A DNA stretch of 64,000 nucleotides. It comes from DASPKT01 sp035626475. Its GTDB lineage: Bacteria; Pseudomonadota; Alphaproteobacteria; Azospirillales; Azospirillaceae. Made by a program: the position numbers and the translations under genes. The stretch lies in NCBI GenBank assembly GCA_035626475.1, contig DASPNP010000063.1:107349-171348 (forward strand). Direction: 5' to 3'. Under the pieces are notes generated by a model. The model worked only from the letters and a program-made list of their open reading frames with translations, was not told where the DNA came from and did not search any database. Of this stretch, positions 1-11,329 are shown piece by piece (the stretch's first letter is position 1; each line of letters opens with the position of its first letter).

Positions 1-1004
1 TGCTCCTGGTGCTGGCCTATACCGCCTGGTGGGTCTCGGCCGCCAACCAGCTGAAGACCGCCGTGGCGGAGCAGGCGGAGCGGCTGCGCGCCTTGGGCCA
101 CGAGGTCGCCTATGAGGGGCCGGAGGCCGGCGGCTATCCACTGGCGCTGTCGGCCAGTGTCCGCAACCTCGTCATCCGCCGGCCGGACGGGCTGCTGTGG
201 CAGGGCCAGGCGCTGACCGCCGGCGCCCGCCCCTGGGACCCGAGGACCATCGAGGTGCGCCTGCCCGGCTGGCAGCGCGTCACCCTGCCGGCGGCGGGCG
301 GGCGGCCGCAGCTGGATCTGGTGGCGCCGGAGGGGCGCGGCGAAGCGCTGCTGCGCGAGGACGGCACCGTCCGCTCCTTCAAGCTGGCGCTGCCGAGGCC
401 GACCCTGTCGCCGGTGCTGCCGGAGGGCGGCCTGCCCGGCTGGCCCGAGATGATCACCGCCTTCCGCCTGACGCTGGGCGCCGACTGGCCGGAGGCGCCG
501 CCCGCCGACCACAAGGCGCCCGGCCTGACCGCCGCCTTGCGGCTGGAGGCGGTGGCGCTGCCGCCGATCCAGGGGCTGGGCCGCACGCTGGACTGGCTGG
601 ACCTGACCGCCCGGGTCATGGGGCCGGTGCCGCCCGCGCTGACGGCAGCGGACGTCACCCCCTGGAGCCAGGCGGGCGGTACGGTGGAACTGGAGTTGGC
701 ACGGCTGGACTGGGGCCGGCTGAACATGGCCGGCAGCGCCACGCTGGCGCTGGACGGGCAGCTGCAGCCGATCGGCGCCGGCAGCGTCAAGGCCCGGGGC
801 TTCGAGGCGGTGATCGACGCGCTGCAGGCCGGCGGCACGCTGCAGCCCAACCACGCCGCCATGGCCCAGGCTGCGCTGCAGCTGATGGCGCAGAAGGGGC
901 CGGACGGCGTGCCGGTGCTCACCTTGCCGCTGAACCTGCAGGAGCGGCGCCTGTCCATCGGCCCGCTGCCGATCGCCGAGGTACCCCCCTTGCAGTGGCC
1001 GTGA
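1..1004 (+). CDS. DUF2125 domain protein, 5' end missing
   Basis: The frame is open from the first bases of the window (frame 3) to a TGA at 1002-1004, so the true start lies upstream; about 333 codons are visible. The first residues read as the end of an N-terminal membrane anchor (LLVLAYTAWWVSAANQLK). They are followed by the beta-rich region with GYPLALSASVRN that is characteristic of DUF2125 proteins, an alphaproteobacterial envelope family of unknown function. The C-terminal part ends with a GPLPIAEVPPLQWP tail. The signal anchor and absence of other membrane segments suggest an inner-membrane-anchored periplasmic protein. No biochemical role is known to me. The next gene, acnA, is 197 bp away and has its own candidate promoter, so co-transcription is not evident. 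Confidence 0.8.
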   Translation, partial: LLVLAYTAWWVSAANQLKTAVAEQAERLRALGHEVAYEGPEAGGYPLALSASVRNLVIRRPDGLLWQGQALTAGARPWDPRTIEVRLPGWQRVTLPAAGGRPQLDLVAPEGRGEALLREDGTVRSFKLALPRPTLSPVLPEGGLPGWPEMITAFRLTLGADWPEAPPADHKAPGLTAALRLEAVALPPIQGLGRTLDWLDLTARVMGPVPPALTAADVTPWSQAGGTVELELARLDWGRLNMAGSATLALDGQLQPIGAGSVKARGFEAVIDALQAGGTLQPNHAAMAQAALQLMAQKGPDGVPVLTLPLNLQERRLSIGPLPIAEVPPLQWP

Positions 1005-1069
1005 GGCCACCGATACGGCCCATTTCGCAGGTGCGGCAAACCGGACGCTCGGGATAGTCATAGTGGCAT

Positions 1070-1098
1070 TTGATCGCTACCGGAATCTGCGCTAAACC
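1070..1098 (+). promoter_or_regulatory. candidate sigma-70-type promoter of acnA
   Basis: TTGATC at 1070-1075 and TAAACC at 1093-1098 are separated by 17 bp in the gap upstream of acnA. The spacing is ideal but the -10 box is poor, so this is only a candidate. Confidence 0.25.
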
Positions 1099-1201
1099 GG
1101 GGCCGCGCAAGCGCTTGCGCCCGCCGCCGGCGGATCCCACGGCCGCTGAAGGGCCCCCGCCGGACCGGTATCCCGCCACCCACTCTTAAGGAGTGCCTGC
1201 C

Positions 1202-3910
<2,709 letters not shown>

Positions 3911-3945
3911 CCGCCCCGGCCGGTTCGGCCCAGGCGCAATGAGAA

Positions 3946-3976
3946 GGGGCGCTCCCTCGCGGGGGCGCCCTTTTTC
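3946..3976 (+). terminator. intrinsic terminator after acnA
   Basis: A 6-bp GC stem (GGGCGC at 3947-3952 pairing with GCGCCC at 3965-3970), a 12-nt loop and a run of five T residues follow the acnA stop by about 35 bp. Confidence 0.8.
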
Positions 3977-4023
3977 CTTTGCCTTCCGCCCGTGAGCAGG
4001 CCGGCAGCGCCGCCGGAGTGCGG

Positions 4024-4218
4024 CCTTCGACAGGCTCAGGCTGGAGAGCTTTGCACGGTCGCCAGCAAACCCTCTCTCCCAGGGGGAGAGGGGACGGCAA
4101 CTCCAACCGTCAGTGATCGTGCAAAGCCCTCCAGGCTGAGGAAGATTTAGCTGCTCCCGGCCGAGCGTCCGGCGGTGCCTGGCGTCCCACTTCCCTCATG
4201 CTGAGCTTGTCGAAGCAC
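4024..4218. repeat. dispersed inverted-repeat element, interrupted copy
   Basis: The ends are related inverted repeats: CCTTCGACAGGCTCAGG at 4024-4040 and CTGAGCTTGTCGAAG at 4201-4215. The interior shares GATTTAGCTGCTCCCGG (4144-4160) and GTGCCTGGCGTCCC (4175-4188) with the copy at 34512-34634, so the two are members of one family. This copy is split by an 88-bp insertion at 4044-4131. It is non-coding and lies between acnA and the DUF1080 gene. It may act as a transcriptional punctuation element or be a relic of a non-autonomous mobile element. Confidence 0.75.
4044..4131. mobile_element. 88-bp MITE-like insertion with target duplication
   Basis: The terminal inverted repeats are GAGAGCTTTGCACG at 4044-4057 and CGTGCAAAGCCCTC at 4118-4131, which match at 13 of 14 positions. 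The element is flanked on both sides by the 7-bp direct repeat CAGGCTG (4037-4043 and 4132-4138), as expected for a target-site duplication. It interrupts the surrounding dispersed repeat; the uninterrupted relative is at 34512. There is no coding capacity. The centre holds a second small inverted repeat (CCTCTCTCCCAGGGGGAGAGG, 4071-4091, partly palindromic). Confidence 0.6.
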
Positions 4219-4234
4219 GCAGGACGGCCCAGCC

Positions 4235-4861
4235 TCACTCCGTCAGCGCCCGCACGGCGATCCCCCGGAACCACGCCTCGTACCCCGCGTAGCACTGCAG
4301 GCCCAGATAGCTCGGGTGACCGGGCGTCGTGGGCAGGCCGCGGGCGGGGTCGCGGTTCTCGAAGCGGGTGACGGTGCGGCCGTTCAGCGCCACCGTGTAG
4401 ACCTGGCCCCGCACCTCGATGTCGAAGCGGTTCCAGGCCGTGTGGTCGGCCGGCACCTTGGTGTGGACCTGGGCGTCCTGGTCGTAGATGGCGCCGGTGT
4501 GGAACTTCGGGGCGCCCGGCGGCTCGCCCCGGGCCAGGGCGTCGATCTGCACCTCGAAGCCGTGGTGCGAGGCGACCCAGGCGGTGTTGCGGTAGCCCTT
4601 GGCCCGGATATCCGGAAAGCGCAGCAGCACGCCGGAATTGCCCTCCGGCACGCCCAGCCGCCACTCCAGTGTCAGGGCGAAGTCGGCCGGCAGCGGCGTG
4701 CCGTGCCACAGCAGCCCCAGGCCGGTGCCGCCGACCGTGACGATGGCGCCGTCCCGCACCTCCGCCCGGCCGGGATCGTCCTGGCCGGGCTCGTCCCGGA
4801 TGGTGGACATCTCCCAGCCCCGGAGCGTGCTTCCGTCGAACAGCGGCGTCGAATCAGCCAT
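4235..4861 (-). CDS. DUF1080 / 3-keto-disaccharide hydrolase-type protein
   Basis: This 208-aa concanavalin-like jelly-roll protein belongs to the DUF1080 family, now often named 3-keto-disaccharide hydrolase. The N-terminus reads LFDGSTLRGWEM, the family's usual opening (LFdGksLdGW). The end contains LGLQCYAG, corresponding to the conserved I.LQ.HG strand. The ATG at 4861 gives this family start; longer upstream frames run into a REP element (4883-4963) and are not used. No signal peptide is seen, which is unusual because many DUF1080 proteins are exported, so it could act in the cytoplasm on modified sugars. Substrate is unknown. It is transcribed towards the repeat cluster and has no operon partner. 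Confidence 0.75.
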   Translation of the reverse strand: MADSTPLFDGSTLRGWEMSTIRDEPGQDDPGRAEVRDGAIVTVGGTGLGLLWHGTPLPADFALTLEWRLGVPEGNSGVLLRFPDIRAKGYRNTAWVASHHGFEVQIDALARGEPPGAPKFHTGAIYDQDAQVHTKVPADHTAWNRFDIEVRGQVYTVALNGRTVTRFENRDPARGLPTTPGHPSYLGLQCYAGYEAWFRGIAVRALTE

Positions 4862-4882
4862 GGGCGGGTTCCGTGCAGTGGC

Positions 4883-4963
4883 GTAGGTCGCATGGAGCGG
4901 AGCGCAATGCGACATAACCGGCGGTGGGGCGTCGCATTGCGGCTCCGCCTCCATGCGACCTAC
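4883..4963. repeat. REP-like inverted repeat, family GTAGGTCG
   Basis: Perfect 14-bp ends GTAGGTCGCATGGA (4883-4896) and TCCATGCGACCTAC (4950-4963) enclose an imperfect inner stem around GCGCAATGCGAC. It lies between ilvA and the DUF1080 gene. A relative with the same GTAGGTCG ends is at 12273-12350. Such GTAGGTCG repeats are common intergenic REP-type elements in Proteobacteria. Confidence 0.7.
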
Positions 4964-4982
4964 GAACAGGCCGAAACCGGCC

Positions 4983-6224
4983 TCAGCTCTCGACGCCGCC
5001 GGCCAGTACCTTGACATCGAAGCCGCCGGTGCGCAGCGCCTCCACCACCTTGGCGGCGTGCTTGGCGGAGCGGCACTCGACGGTGAGGTCGATGTCGGTC
5101 GCCTTCACGGTCGCGGTGGTGAAGAGGCGCTGGTGCATGGCCTCGATGATGTTGCCGCCGGCCTCGCCCACCAGCGAGGTGATGCGGCCCAAGGCACCCG
5201 GGCGGTCGGGGATGGCGATGCGCATGGCGATCAGCCGGCCCTCGCGCACCAGCTGGCGCATGATGACCTGGGCCAGCAGGCGCGAGTCGATGTTGCCGCC
5301 GCAGAGCACCAGCCCGACCTTCTTGCCCCGGAAGCGCTCCGGCCGGTTCAGCACGGCGGCGAGGCCGGCGGCCCCAGCCCCCTCGGCCACCGTCTTCTCG
5401 ACGTTCAGGAACAGGGCCACGGCGCGCTCCACCTCCTGGTCGGGGACAAGGACGATCTCGTCCACCAGCCTGCGCACGACCTCGCGGGTGAGCTTGCCGA
5501 CATTCTTGACGGCGATGCCCTCGGCGATGGTATCGCCGCCGACGACCACCTCCTCGCCGCGCAGCACCTGGTGCATGGCGGGATAGGCCTCGACCTCGGC
5601 GCCGACGATCTCGATGCCGGGCTTCAGCGCCTTGGCCGCCGTGGCGATGCCGGCGATCAGCCCGCCGCCGCCGATCGGCACGACGATGGAATCCAGGTCC
5701 GGGGATGCCCGCAGCATCTCCAGGGCGATGGTGCCCTGGCCGGCCATGACGTCGCGATCGTCATAGGGATGGACGAAGACCATCCCCTCTTCTTTCGCGA
5801 TGCGCTCGGCCTCGGCCTGCGCCTCCACCAGCGTGGCGCCCTTCAGCACGACGCGGGCGCCGAAATCCTCGGTGTGCTCGACCTTGATGAAGGGGGTGCC
5901 CTCGGGCATGACGATGGTGGCCGGGATGCCCAGCCGCCCGGCATGGTAGGCCACGCCCTGGGCGTGGTTGCCGGCCGACATGGCGATGACGCCGCGCCGG
6001 CGCTCGTCGGCCGTCAGCTTCGACAGCTTGTTCAGCGCGCCGCGCTCCTTGAAGCTGGCGGTGAACTGCAGATTCTCGAACTTCACCCAGATCTCGCAGC
6101 CGGCGATGGCCGACAGCGTGCGCGACGGAATGCAGGGCGTCTCGACGACATGGCCGCGCAGCGCCTCGGCGGCCGCTTCGATGTCGGCGAGCGTGATGAT
6201 GTCGGTCGCGGTGGTCTGGCTCAT
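4983..6224 (-). CDS. ilvA: threonine dehydratase with C-terminal ACT domain
   Basis: This PLP-dependent threonine ammonia-lyase (413 aa) converts threonine to 2-oxobutanoate, the first step of isoleucine synthesis; a catabolic role is also possible. The PLP lysine is K59 in FTASFKERGALNKL. The phosphate-binding loop is IGGGGLIAG, and SAGNHAQG is also present. Residues from about 330 form an ACT domain (IPDRPGALGRITSLVGEAG), the fold used for amino-acid feedback. The start is ATG 6224, preceded by GGTGAGGA; a longer frame to 6311 lacks family similarity. The next gene upstream (oxidoreductase, same strand) ends in a terminator, so ilvA probably has its own promoter in 6225-6341. Confidence 0.93.
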   Translation of the reverse strand: MSQTTATDIITLADIEAAAEALRGHVVETPCIPSRTLSAIAGCEIWVKFENLQFTASFKERGALNKLSKLTADERRRGVIAMSAGNHAQGVAYHAGRLGIPATIVMPEGTPFIKVEHTEDFGARVVLKGATLVEAQAEAERIAKEEGMVFVHPYDDRDVMAGQGTIALEMLRASPDLDSIVVPIGGGGLIAGIATAAKALKPGIEIVGAEVEAYPAMHQVLRGEEVVVGGDTIAEGIAVKNVGKLTREVVRRLVDEIVLVPDQEVERAVALFLNVEKTVAEGAGAAGLAAVLNRPERFRGKKVGLVLCGGNIDSRLLAQVIMRQLVREGRLIAMRIAIPDRPGALGRITSLVGEAGGNIIEAMHQRLFTTATVKATDIDLTVECRSAKHAAKVVEALRTGGFDVKVLAGGVES

Positions 6225-6341
6225 GATCCTCACCCCTGTCGGCGTCCGGCGCCGCTGCTTCTCGTTGCCGTCCGCCGGCGCGCGGCCGGTTCCCTCGGAC
6301 GGGTGGTGCATGGATGACGGGTCGCGGCGGGGATGGCAACC

Positions 6342-6380
6342 GCCAAAAGAAAAGGGCGGCTCCCGCAGGAACCGCCCTTG
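6342..6380 (-). terminator. intrinsic terminator of the indolepyruvate oxidoreductase gene
   Basis: Read on the minus strand, AAGGGCGGTTCC...GGAGCCGCCCTT forms a long stem (6352-6379) followed by TTTTCTTTT. It sits 10 bp after the stop of the 6388-9855 gene. Confidence 0.85.
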
Positions 6381-6387
6381 ACCATCC

Positions 6388-9300
6388 TTACTCCGCCGCC
6401 TTGGCGGCCGGCGCCCCCGGAGTGCGCCAGGCCTGGAGGAGCTGCGCCTCCTTGGCCTTGGCCTCCTTCAGGTTCCGGTCCTTGACGTGGCCGAAGCCGC
6501 GGATCTGGTCGGGGATGCGGGCGATCTCCACCGCGAGGCCGTGATTGTCGGCGGTCAGGCCGGCGACGATGGCTTCGAGATTGGCCCGGTACTCCTCGAT
6601 CAGGCGGCGCTCGGTGCGGCGCTCCTCGGTCCGGCCGAACGGGTCAAGTGCTGTGCCGCGCAGGCCCTTTAAGCGCTTCAGCAGGCGGAAGGCCGTCAGC
6701 ATCCACGGGCCGAAGCTCTGCTTCTTCGGCTGGCCGGTGTGCTGGTCGACCTGGGCGATGCCCGGGGGCGCCAGGTGGAAGGTCAGCTTCCAGTCGCCCT
6801 CGAACTGCGACTTCACGCGGTCGACGAAGCCGGTGTCGGTGTAGAGCCGCGCGACCTCGTACTCGTCCTTGTAGGCCATCAGCTTGTGCAGGCCCTTGGC
6901 GACCGCCTCGGTCAGCTCGGTACGGCCGGGGGCCACGCTCGCCTCCTTGGCACGGACCTTGTTGACCATCTCCAGATAGCGGTCGGCATAGGCCTGGTTC
7001 TGGTAGTCGACCATGAAGGCGACGCGGCGACGGATCATCTCGTCGAGCGTCTCCGACACCTTGTGGTGCTCGGCCTTCACCGTGGCGGGCGTGGCGGCCT
7101 TGGTCACCGTCTCCAAATCCAGCGCGGCGCGGCGGCCCCAGCGGAAGGCGTCGGTGTTCATCTTCACCGCGGCGCCGTTCATCTCGATGGCCTTCTCGAT
7201 GGCCTCGAAGCTGACCGGCACCAGCCCGCGCTGATAGGCGAAGCCCAGCATGAACAGGTTGGTGGCGATGCTGTCGCCCATCAGGTTGGTGGCGAGCCGG
7301 GTGGCGTCCACCGCGTCCACCGCGTCCTGGCCGACGGCGCGGGCGACGGTGCCCGCCAGACCCTGGCCGGAGAAGCGGAAGTCCGGGTTCTTGGTGAAGG
7401 CGGCGGTGACGCTCTCATGCGTGTTGATGATGGCGCGGGTGCGGCCCTGGGCCATCTTCGACAGCGCGTCGGCACCGGCGGCCACGACGGCATCGCAGCC
7501 CAGCACCAGGTCCGCGCCGCCGGCGGCGATGCGGGTGGCGTGGATGTCCTCGGGACGCTCGGCGATGCGCAGGTGGCTGGTGACGGCGCCGCCCTTCTGG
7601 GCGAGGCCGGCCATGTCCAGCACCGTGCAGCCGCGGCTCTCCAGATGCGCCGCCATGGCGACGATGGCGCCGATGGTGACGACGCCGGTGCCGCCCACGC
7701 CGGTGACCAGGATGTTCCAGGGCTGCTCCAGCGTGCGGCGCTCCGGCTCCGGCAGGGTCTCGGCGACCGCGACCTTGGCGGGCTTCGGCTTGCGCAGCTT
7801 GCCGCCCTCGACCGTCACGAAGCTGGGGCAGAAGCCCTTCAGGCAGCTGAAATCCTTGTTGCAGCTGGACTGGTCGATCTCGCGCTTGCGGCCGAACTCG
7901 GTCTCCACCGGCACGACGGAGAGGCAGTTCGACTTGGTCGAGCAGTCGCCGCAGCCCTCGCAGACCAGGTCGTTGATGACGACGCGCTTCTGCGGATCGG
8001 GGAAGGTGCCGCGCTTGCGGCGGCGGCGCTTCTCGGCGGCGCAGGTCTGGTCGTAGATCAGGACGGACACGCCCTTGATCTCCCGCATCTCCTTCTGCAC
8101 CCGGTCGAGGTCGTCGCGGTGCTCGATGGTGGTGAAGGCGGGGAAGCCCTGGCCGAGCCCGTACTTCTCCGGATCGTCCGACATCACGACGATGCGGCCG
8201 ACGCCCTCGGCCTCCAACTGGCGGGCGATCTGGTGCACGGACAGGCTGCCGTCCACCTTCTGGCCGCCGGTCATGGCGACGGCGTCGTTGTAGAGGATCT
8301 TGTAGGTGATGTTCACGCCCGAGGCGAACGCCGCGCGGATGGCGAGGATGCCCGAGTGGAAGTAGGTGCCGTCGCCGAGATTGGCGAAGACATGGCCCTC
8401 GTTGCTGAACTCGGACTGGCCGATCCACTGCACGCCCTCGCCGCCCATCTGGCTGAAGACCTCGGTGGAGCGGTCCATCCAGACCGTCATGTAGTGGCAG
8501 CCGATGCCGGCCAGGGCGCGGCTGCCCTCGGGCACGGCCGTGCTGGTGTTGTGCGGGCAGCCCGAGCAGAAGAAGGGCGCGCGGACGACTGTGGTGGCGG
8601 CGGTGGTGCGGCGCAGCTGCGCCTCCAGCGCCTGCATGCGCTGGGCGACCCGCTCGTTGCGCACGCCCATCTTCTCCAGCCGCCGGCCGATCTCCAGCGC
8701 GATGGTGGTGGGCGACAGCTCGGCCTTGGCGGGCAGCAGCGGCTTGCCGGCCTCGTCGGTCTTGCCGATGATCCGCGGGCGGCGCTCCCAGTTGAACAGC
8801 TGGTCCTTCAGCTGCGCCTCGATCAGCGAGCGCTTCTCCTCGACGACGAAGATCTCCTCGGCGCCCTCGGCGAAGGCCTGGATGCCGTGCGGCTCCAGCG
8901 GCCAGGGCATGGCGACCTTGAAGATGCCGAGGCCGAGGTCGCGGGCCATCTCGTCATTGATGCCCAGCTCGTCGAAGGCCTGGCGGACGTCCAGGTAGGA
9001 CTTGCCGACGGTGACGATGCCCAGGCGCGGGCGCTCGGCGCCCAGCACGAACTTGTCCAGCCCGTTGGCGCGCGCGAAGGCCAGGGCCGCGTCCAGCTTC
9101 CACTGGACCATGCGGTCCTCCTGGATCAGCGGCGTGTCGTGCAGGCGGATGTTCAGCCCGCCCGGCGGCATGTCGAAGTCGGTCGGCAGCACCGTGCGCA
9201 CCCGGTCGGGGCCGACCTGGACGATGGCCGAGGTGTCGATGGTGTCTGCGATGGTCTTGAAGCCGACCCAGCAGCCGGAATAGCGCGACATCTCCCAGCC

Positions 9301-9855
9301 GACCAGGCCGAGATCCAGGAACTCCTGCACGCCGGCCGGGCTGATCACCGGCATGAAGGCGTGGATGAAGGCCTGCTCCGACTGGTGCGGCAGGGTGGAG
9401 GATTTGCAGGCATGGTCGTCGCCGGCCAGCGCGATGACGCCGCCGTGGCGGGACGTGCCGGCGAAGTTGGCGTGCTTGATTGCGTCGATGGAGCGGTCGA
9501 CGCCGGGACCCTTGCCGTACCAGATGCCGAAGACGCCGTCGACCTTGGCGCCCTGGAACAGGTTCAGCTGCTGGCTGCCCCAGACGGCGGTGGCGCCCAG
9601 CTCCTCGTTCACGCCGGGCTGGAACTTGATCTGGTTGTTGGCCAGGAAGCGCCGGGCGCTCCACAGCGCCTGGTCGAAGGCGCCCAGCGGCGAGCCGCGG
9701 TAGCCGGAGATGAAGCAGGCCGTGTTCAGCCCGCGCGCCTTGTCGCGCTGGCGCATCAGCATGGGCAGGCGCACCAGCGCCTGGGTGCCGGTCATGTAGA
9801 CCCGGCCCTGTTCGAGCGCGTACTTGTCGTCCAGCGTAACTGCCGCGAGCGCCAT
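6388..9855 (-). CDS. indolepyruvate:ferredoxin oxidoreductase, fused single chain
   Basis: This 1155-aa 2-oxoacid:ferredoxin oxidoreductase decarboxylates aryl pyruvates (indolepyruvate, phenylpyruvate) to aryl-acetyl-CoA in aromatic amino-acid breakdown. It is a fusion of alpha- and beta-type parts (IorA and IorB in archaea). The N-terminal thiamine-diphosphate portion includes CSGCPHNTS near residue 428 and a GDGTYFHSG motif. A cysteine cluster for Fe-S follows at about 633-680 (CEGCGDCSTKSNC, then CNKDFSCLKGFC). A gamma-type Rossmann-like domain opens with VTGVGGTGVV near 721, and a C-terminal extension typical of proteobacterial members comes last. The start ATG 9855 follows GGGAGGGGA by 5 nt; the in-frame extension to 9915 is not used. 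A palindromic operator candidate lies about 95 bp upstream. Confidence 0.93.
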   Translation of the reverse strand: MALAAVTLDDKYALEQGRVYMTGTQALVRLPMLMRQRDKARGLNTACFISGYRGSPLGAFDQALWSARRFLANNQIKFQPGVNEELGATAVWGSQQLNLFQGAKVDGVFGIWYGKGPGVDRSIDAIKHANFAGTSRHGGVIALAGDDHACKSSTLPHQSEQAFIHAFMPVISPAGVQEFLDLGLVGWEMSRYSGCWVGFKTIADTIDTSAIVQVGPDRVRTVLPTDFDMPPGGLNIRLHDTPLIQEDRMVQWKLDAALAFARANGLDKFVLGAERPRLGIVTVGKSYLDVRQAFDELGINDEMARDLGLGIFKVAMPWPLEPHGIQAFAEGAEEIFVVEEKRSLIEAQLKDQLFNWERRPRIIGKTDEAGKPLLPAKAELSPTTIALEIGRRLEKMGVRNERVAQRMQALEAQLRRTTAATTVVRAPFFCSGCPHNTSTAVPEGSRALAGIGCHYMTVWMDRSTEVFSQMGGEGVQWIGQSEFSNEGHVFANLGDGTYFHSGILAIRAAFASGVNITYKILYNDAVAMTGGQKVDGSLSVHQIARQLEAEGVGRIVVMSDDPEKYGLGQGFPAFTTIEHRDDLDRVQKEMREIKGVSVLIYDQTCAAEKRRRRKRGTFPDPQKRVVINDLVCEGCGDCSTKSNCLSVVPVETEFGRKREIDQSSCNKDFSCLKGFCPSFVTVEGGKLRKPKPAKVAVAETLPEPERRTLEQPWNILVTGVGGTGVVTIGAIVAMAAHLESRGCTVLDMAGLAQKGGAVTSHLRIAERPEDIHATRIAAGGADLVLGCDAVVAAGADALSKMAQGRTRAIINTHESVTAAFTKNPDFRFSGQGLAGTVARAVGQDAVDAVDATRLATNLMGDSIATNLFMLGFAYQRGLVPVSFEAIEKAIEMNGAAVKMNTDAFRWGRRAALDLETVTKAATPATVKAEHHKVSETLDEMIRRRVAFMVDYQNQAYADRYLEMVNKVRAKEASVAPGRTELTEAVAKGLHKLMAYKDEYEVARLYTDTGFVDRVKSQFEGDWKLTFHLAPPGIAQVDQHTGQPKKQSFGPWMLTAFRLLKRLKGLRGTALDPFGRTEERRTERRLIEEYRANLEAIVAGLTADNHGLAVEIARIPDQIRGFGHVKDRNLKEAKAKEAQLLQAWRTPGAPAAKAAE

Positions 9856-9946
9856 TTTCGTCCCCTCCCGGAACCGGCCGGCGCGTCGTTCTTCCCCGCG
9901 CGCCGAGGCCGTCATGCACCTCTATATGAGCACGATGCTAGCGAGG

Positions 9947-9975
9947 AAAATAGGTCATGTATACTGACTTATTTT
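9947..9975. promoter_or_regulatory. palindromic operator candidate upstream of the oxidoreductase
   Basis: AAAATAGGTCA (9947-9957) and TGACTTATTTT (9965-9975) are inverted copies with one mismatch around the self-complementary centre GTATAC. The surrounding region is AT-rich compared with its neighbours. The site lies in the divergent gap between the oxidoreductase gene and rppH. It resembles sites for dimeric GntR-, MarR- or Lrp-type regulators, but no regulator gene is adjacent. Confidence 0.45.
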
Positions 9976-10138
9976 CTGTCCGAAGCGGCCTGGGAATCGC
10001 GGCTTCCTTGCGTGCGGAACGGCCACCGGATCGCATCCTTGCGCCTTCGGCGGCGCAGCATCGCGGCTGCGAAGAAACCGGCGCGCCGGACCCCTTCGGA
10101 GGGGCTGCGGCGGGAGCCTGTTTCCGCTAGCGTGGGAG

Positions 10139-10651
10139 ATGGAGACACCCCCTGACATCATGGCCCCGACGATGAAGAACGACCCCGCCACCCTGCCCTA
10201 CCGCCCCTGCGTCGGCATCATGCTGCTGAACCGCGAGGGCAAGGTCTTCGTCGGCAAGCGCAAGGATACGCCCGACGCCTGGCAGATGCCCCAGGGCGGC
10301 ATCGACAAGGGCGAGAGCCCGGCCGAAGCGGCGCTGCGCGAGCTGGAGGAGGAGATCGGCACCGGCAAGGCGGTGGTGCTGGCCGAGACGAAGGAATGGC
10401 ACCGCTACGATTTGCCGCCGCACCTGGTCGGCAAGGTCTGGGGCGGCCGCTATCGCGGGCAGGAGCAGAAATGGCTCTGCTGCCGCTTCCAGGGCGAGGA
10501 TTCCGACATCGACATCCGCACCGCCCACCCGGAGTTCGACGCCTGGCAATGGGTGGGGCTGGAGGATCTGATCCGCCTGATCGTCCCCTTCAAGCGCGAC
10601 ATCTACCGCGTGGTGGTCGAGGAGTTCCGCCATCTCGCCGTGCCCGCCTGA
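10139..10651 (+). CDS. rppH: RNA pyrophosphohydrolase RppH (Nudix)
   Basis: RppH removes pyrophosphate from the 5' end of mRNA, opening it to RNase E decay; it acts in the cytoplasm. The 170-aa product has YRPCVGIMLLN followed by GKRKDTPDAWQMPQGG. A complete Nudix box GX5EX7REUXEEXGU follows, read here as GIDKGESPAEAALRELEEE. The aromatic-rich C-terminal half (FDAWQWVGLEDL) is diagnostic of RppH rather than other Nudix enzymes. The start is uncertain: ATG 10139 directly abuts GTGGGAG, while ATG 10160 or 10172 would leave the family core intact and give more usual lengths of about 160 aa. Confidence 0.93.
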   Translation: METPPDIMAPTMKNDPATLPYRPCVGIMLLNREGKVFVGKRKDTPDAWQMPQGGIDKGESPAEAALRELEEEIGTGKAVVLAETKEWHRYDLPPHLVGKVWGGRYRGQEQKWLCCRFQGEDSDIDIRTAHPEFDAWQWVGLEDLIRLIVPFKRDIYRVVVEEFRHLAVPA

Positions 10652-10826
10652 GGGCCAGGCGGGCCAAGCGGACGGGAGTTCCGCCGGCGGCGCCGAGCCG
10701 GTTTAGCGTCCGCGAAAAAGCCGCTCTTTATCCCCTTGCGAAAGCGGGTCCCTTCGGTTAGGGTCCGCGCCGCTTCGATGACCGGCCCCACCCGTTCGAC
10801 GCTTCACAGGGGCCGGACACTGGTTA

Positions 10827-10916
<90 letters not shown>

Positions 10917-11329
10917 TTGCCTTCCAGGTGAACCGGATCAGCGGCCCTCACTTGGGCAACTCTGACCATACGCCCACATGATCGGCAGAGACCGACGATG
11001 TGCTTTTGCATCTGGCGACTGCGTTGAACGCGCCTTGTCCCGAGTCATAGCATTGGCCGCCCCAATCATATGTCTAGTACGATATAGGTTGGCGCCGGGA
11101 CGAGAATTCTCGCCCAGAGCTGACTCTGAGCTGTCCTGGCCCAGAAACGGCTTTGGAACCGCACAAGGATCATGGCATCATCAATAAGCTTTGAATGGGT
11201 TACATTTTCTGCTGTGTTCGTACATGGCCATTGAGCATTCAATCCGTTCCGGTTTGGAAAATGGATGAATAGACGGCAGCGCTCTCGAGCGACACCATAC
11301 TTATCGCCTGCGCTAGAGGAGACAAGGCT
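10917..11329. other. AT-rich non-coding stretch after tRNA-Ser
   Basis: This stretch contains no supportable gene. Base composition drops sharply compared with the flanks. A perfect 12-bp palindrome, CGAGAATTCTCG, is at 11101-11112. No copy of the tRNA 3' end (an attachment-site repeat) was found here. It probably carries the promoter of the gene at 11330, but no convincing -35/-10 pair stands out. Confidence 0.5.

Noticed and set aside
6739..10155. 1138-codon plus-strand frame across the indolepyruvate oxidoreductase
   Set aside because: Antisense shadow; composition is Ala/Gly/Arg/His-rich with no domain, and the minus-strand enzyme explains the region.
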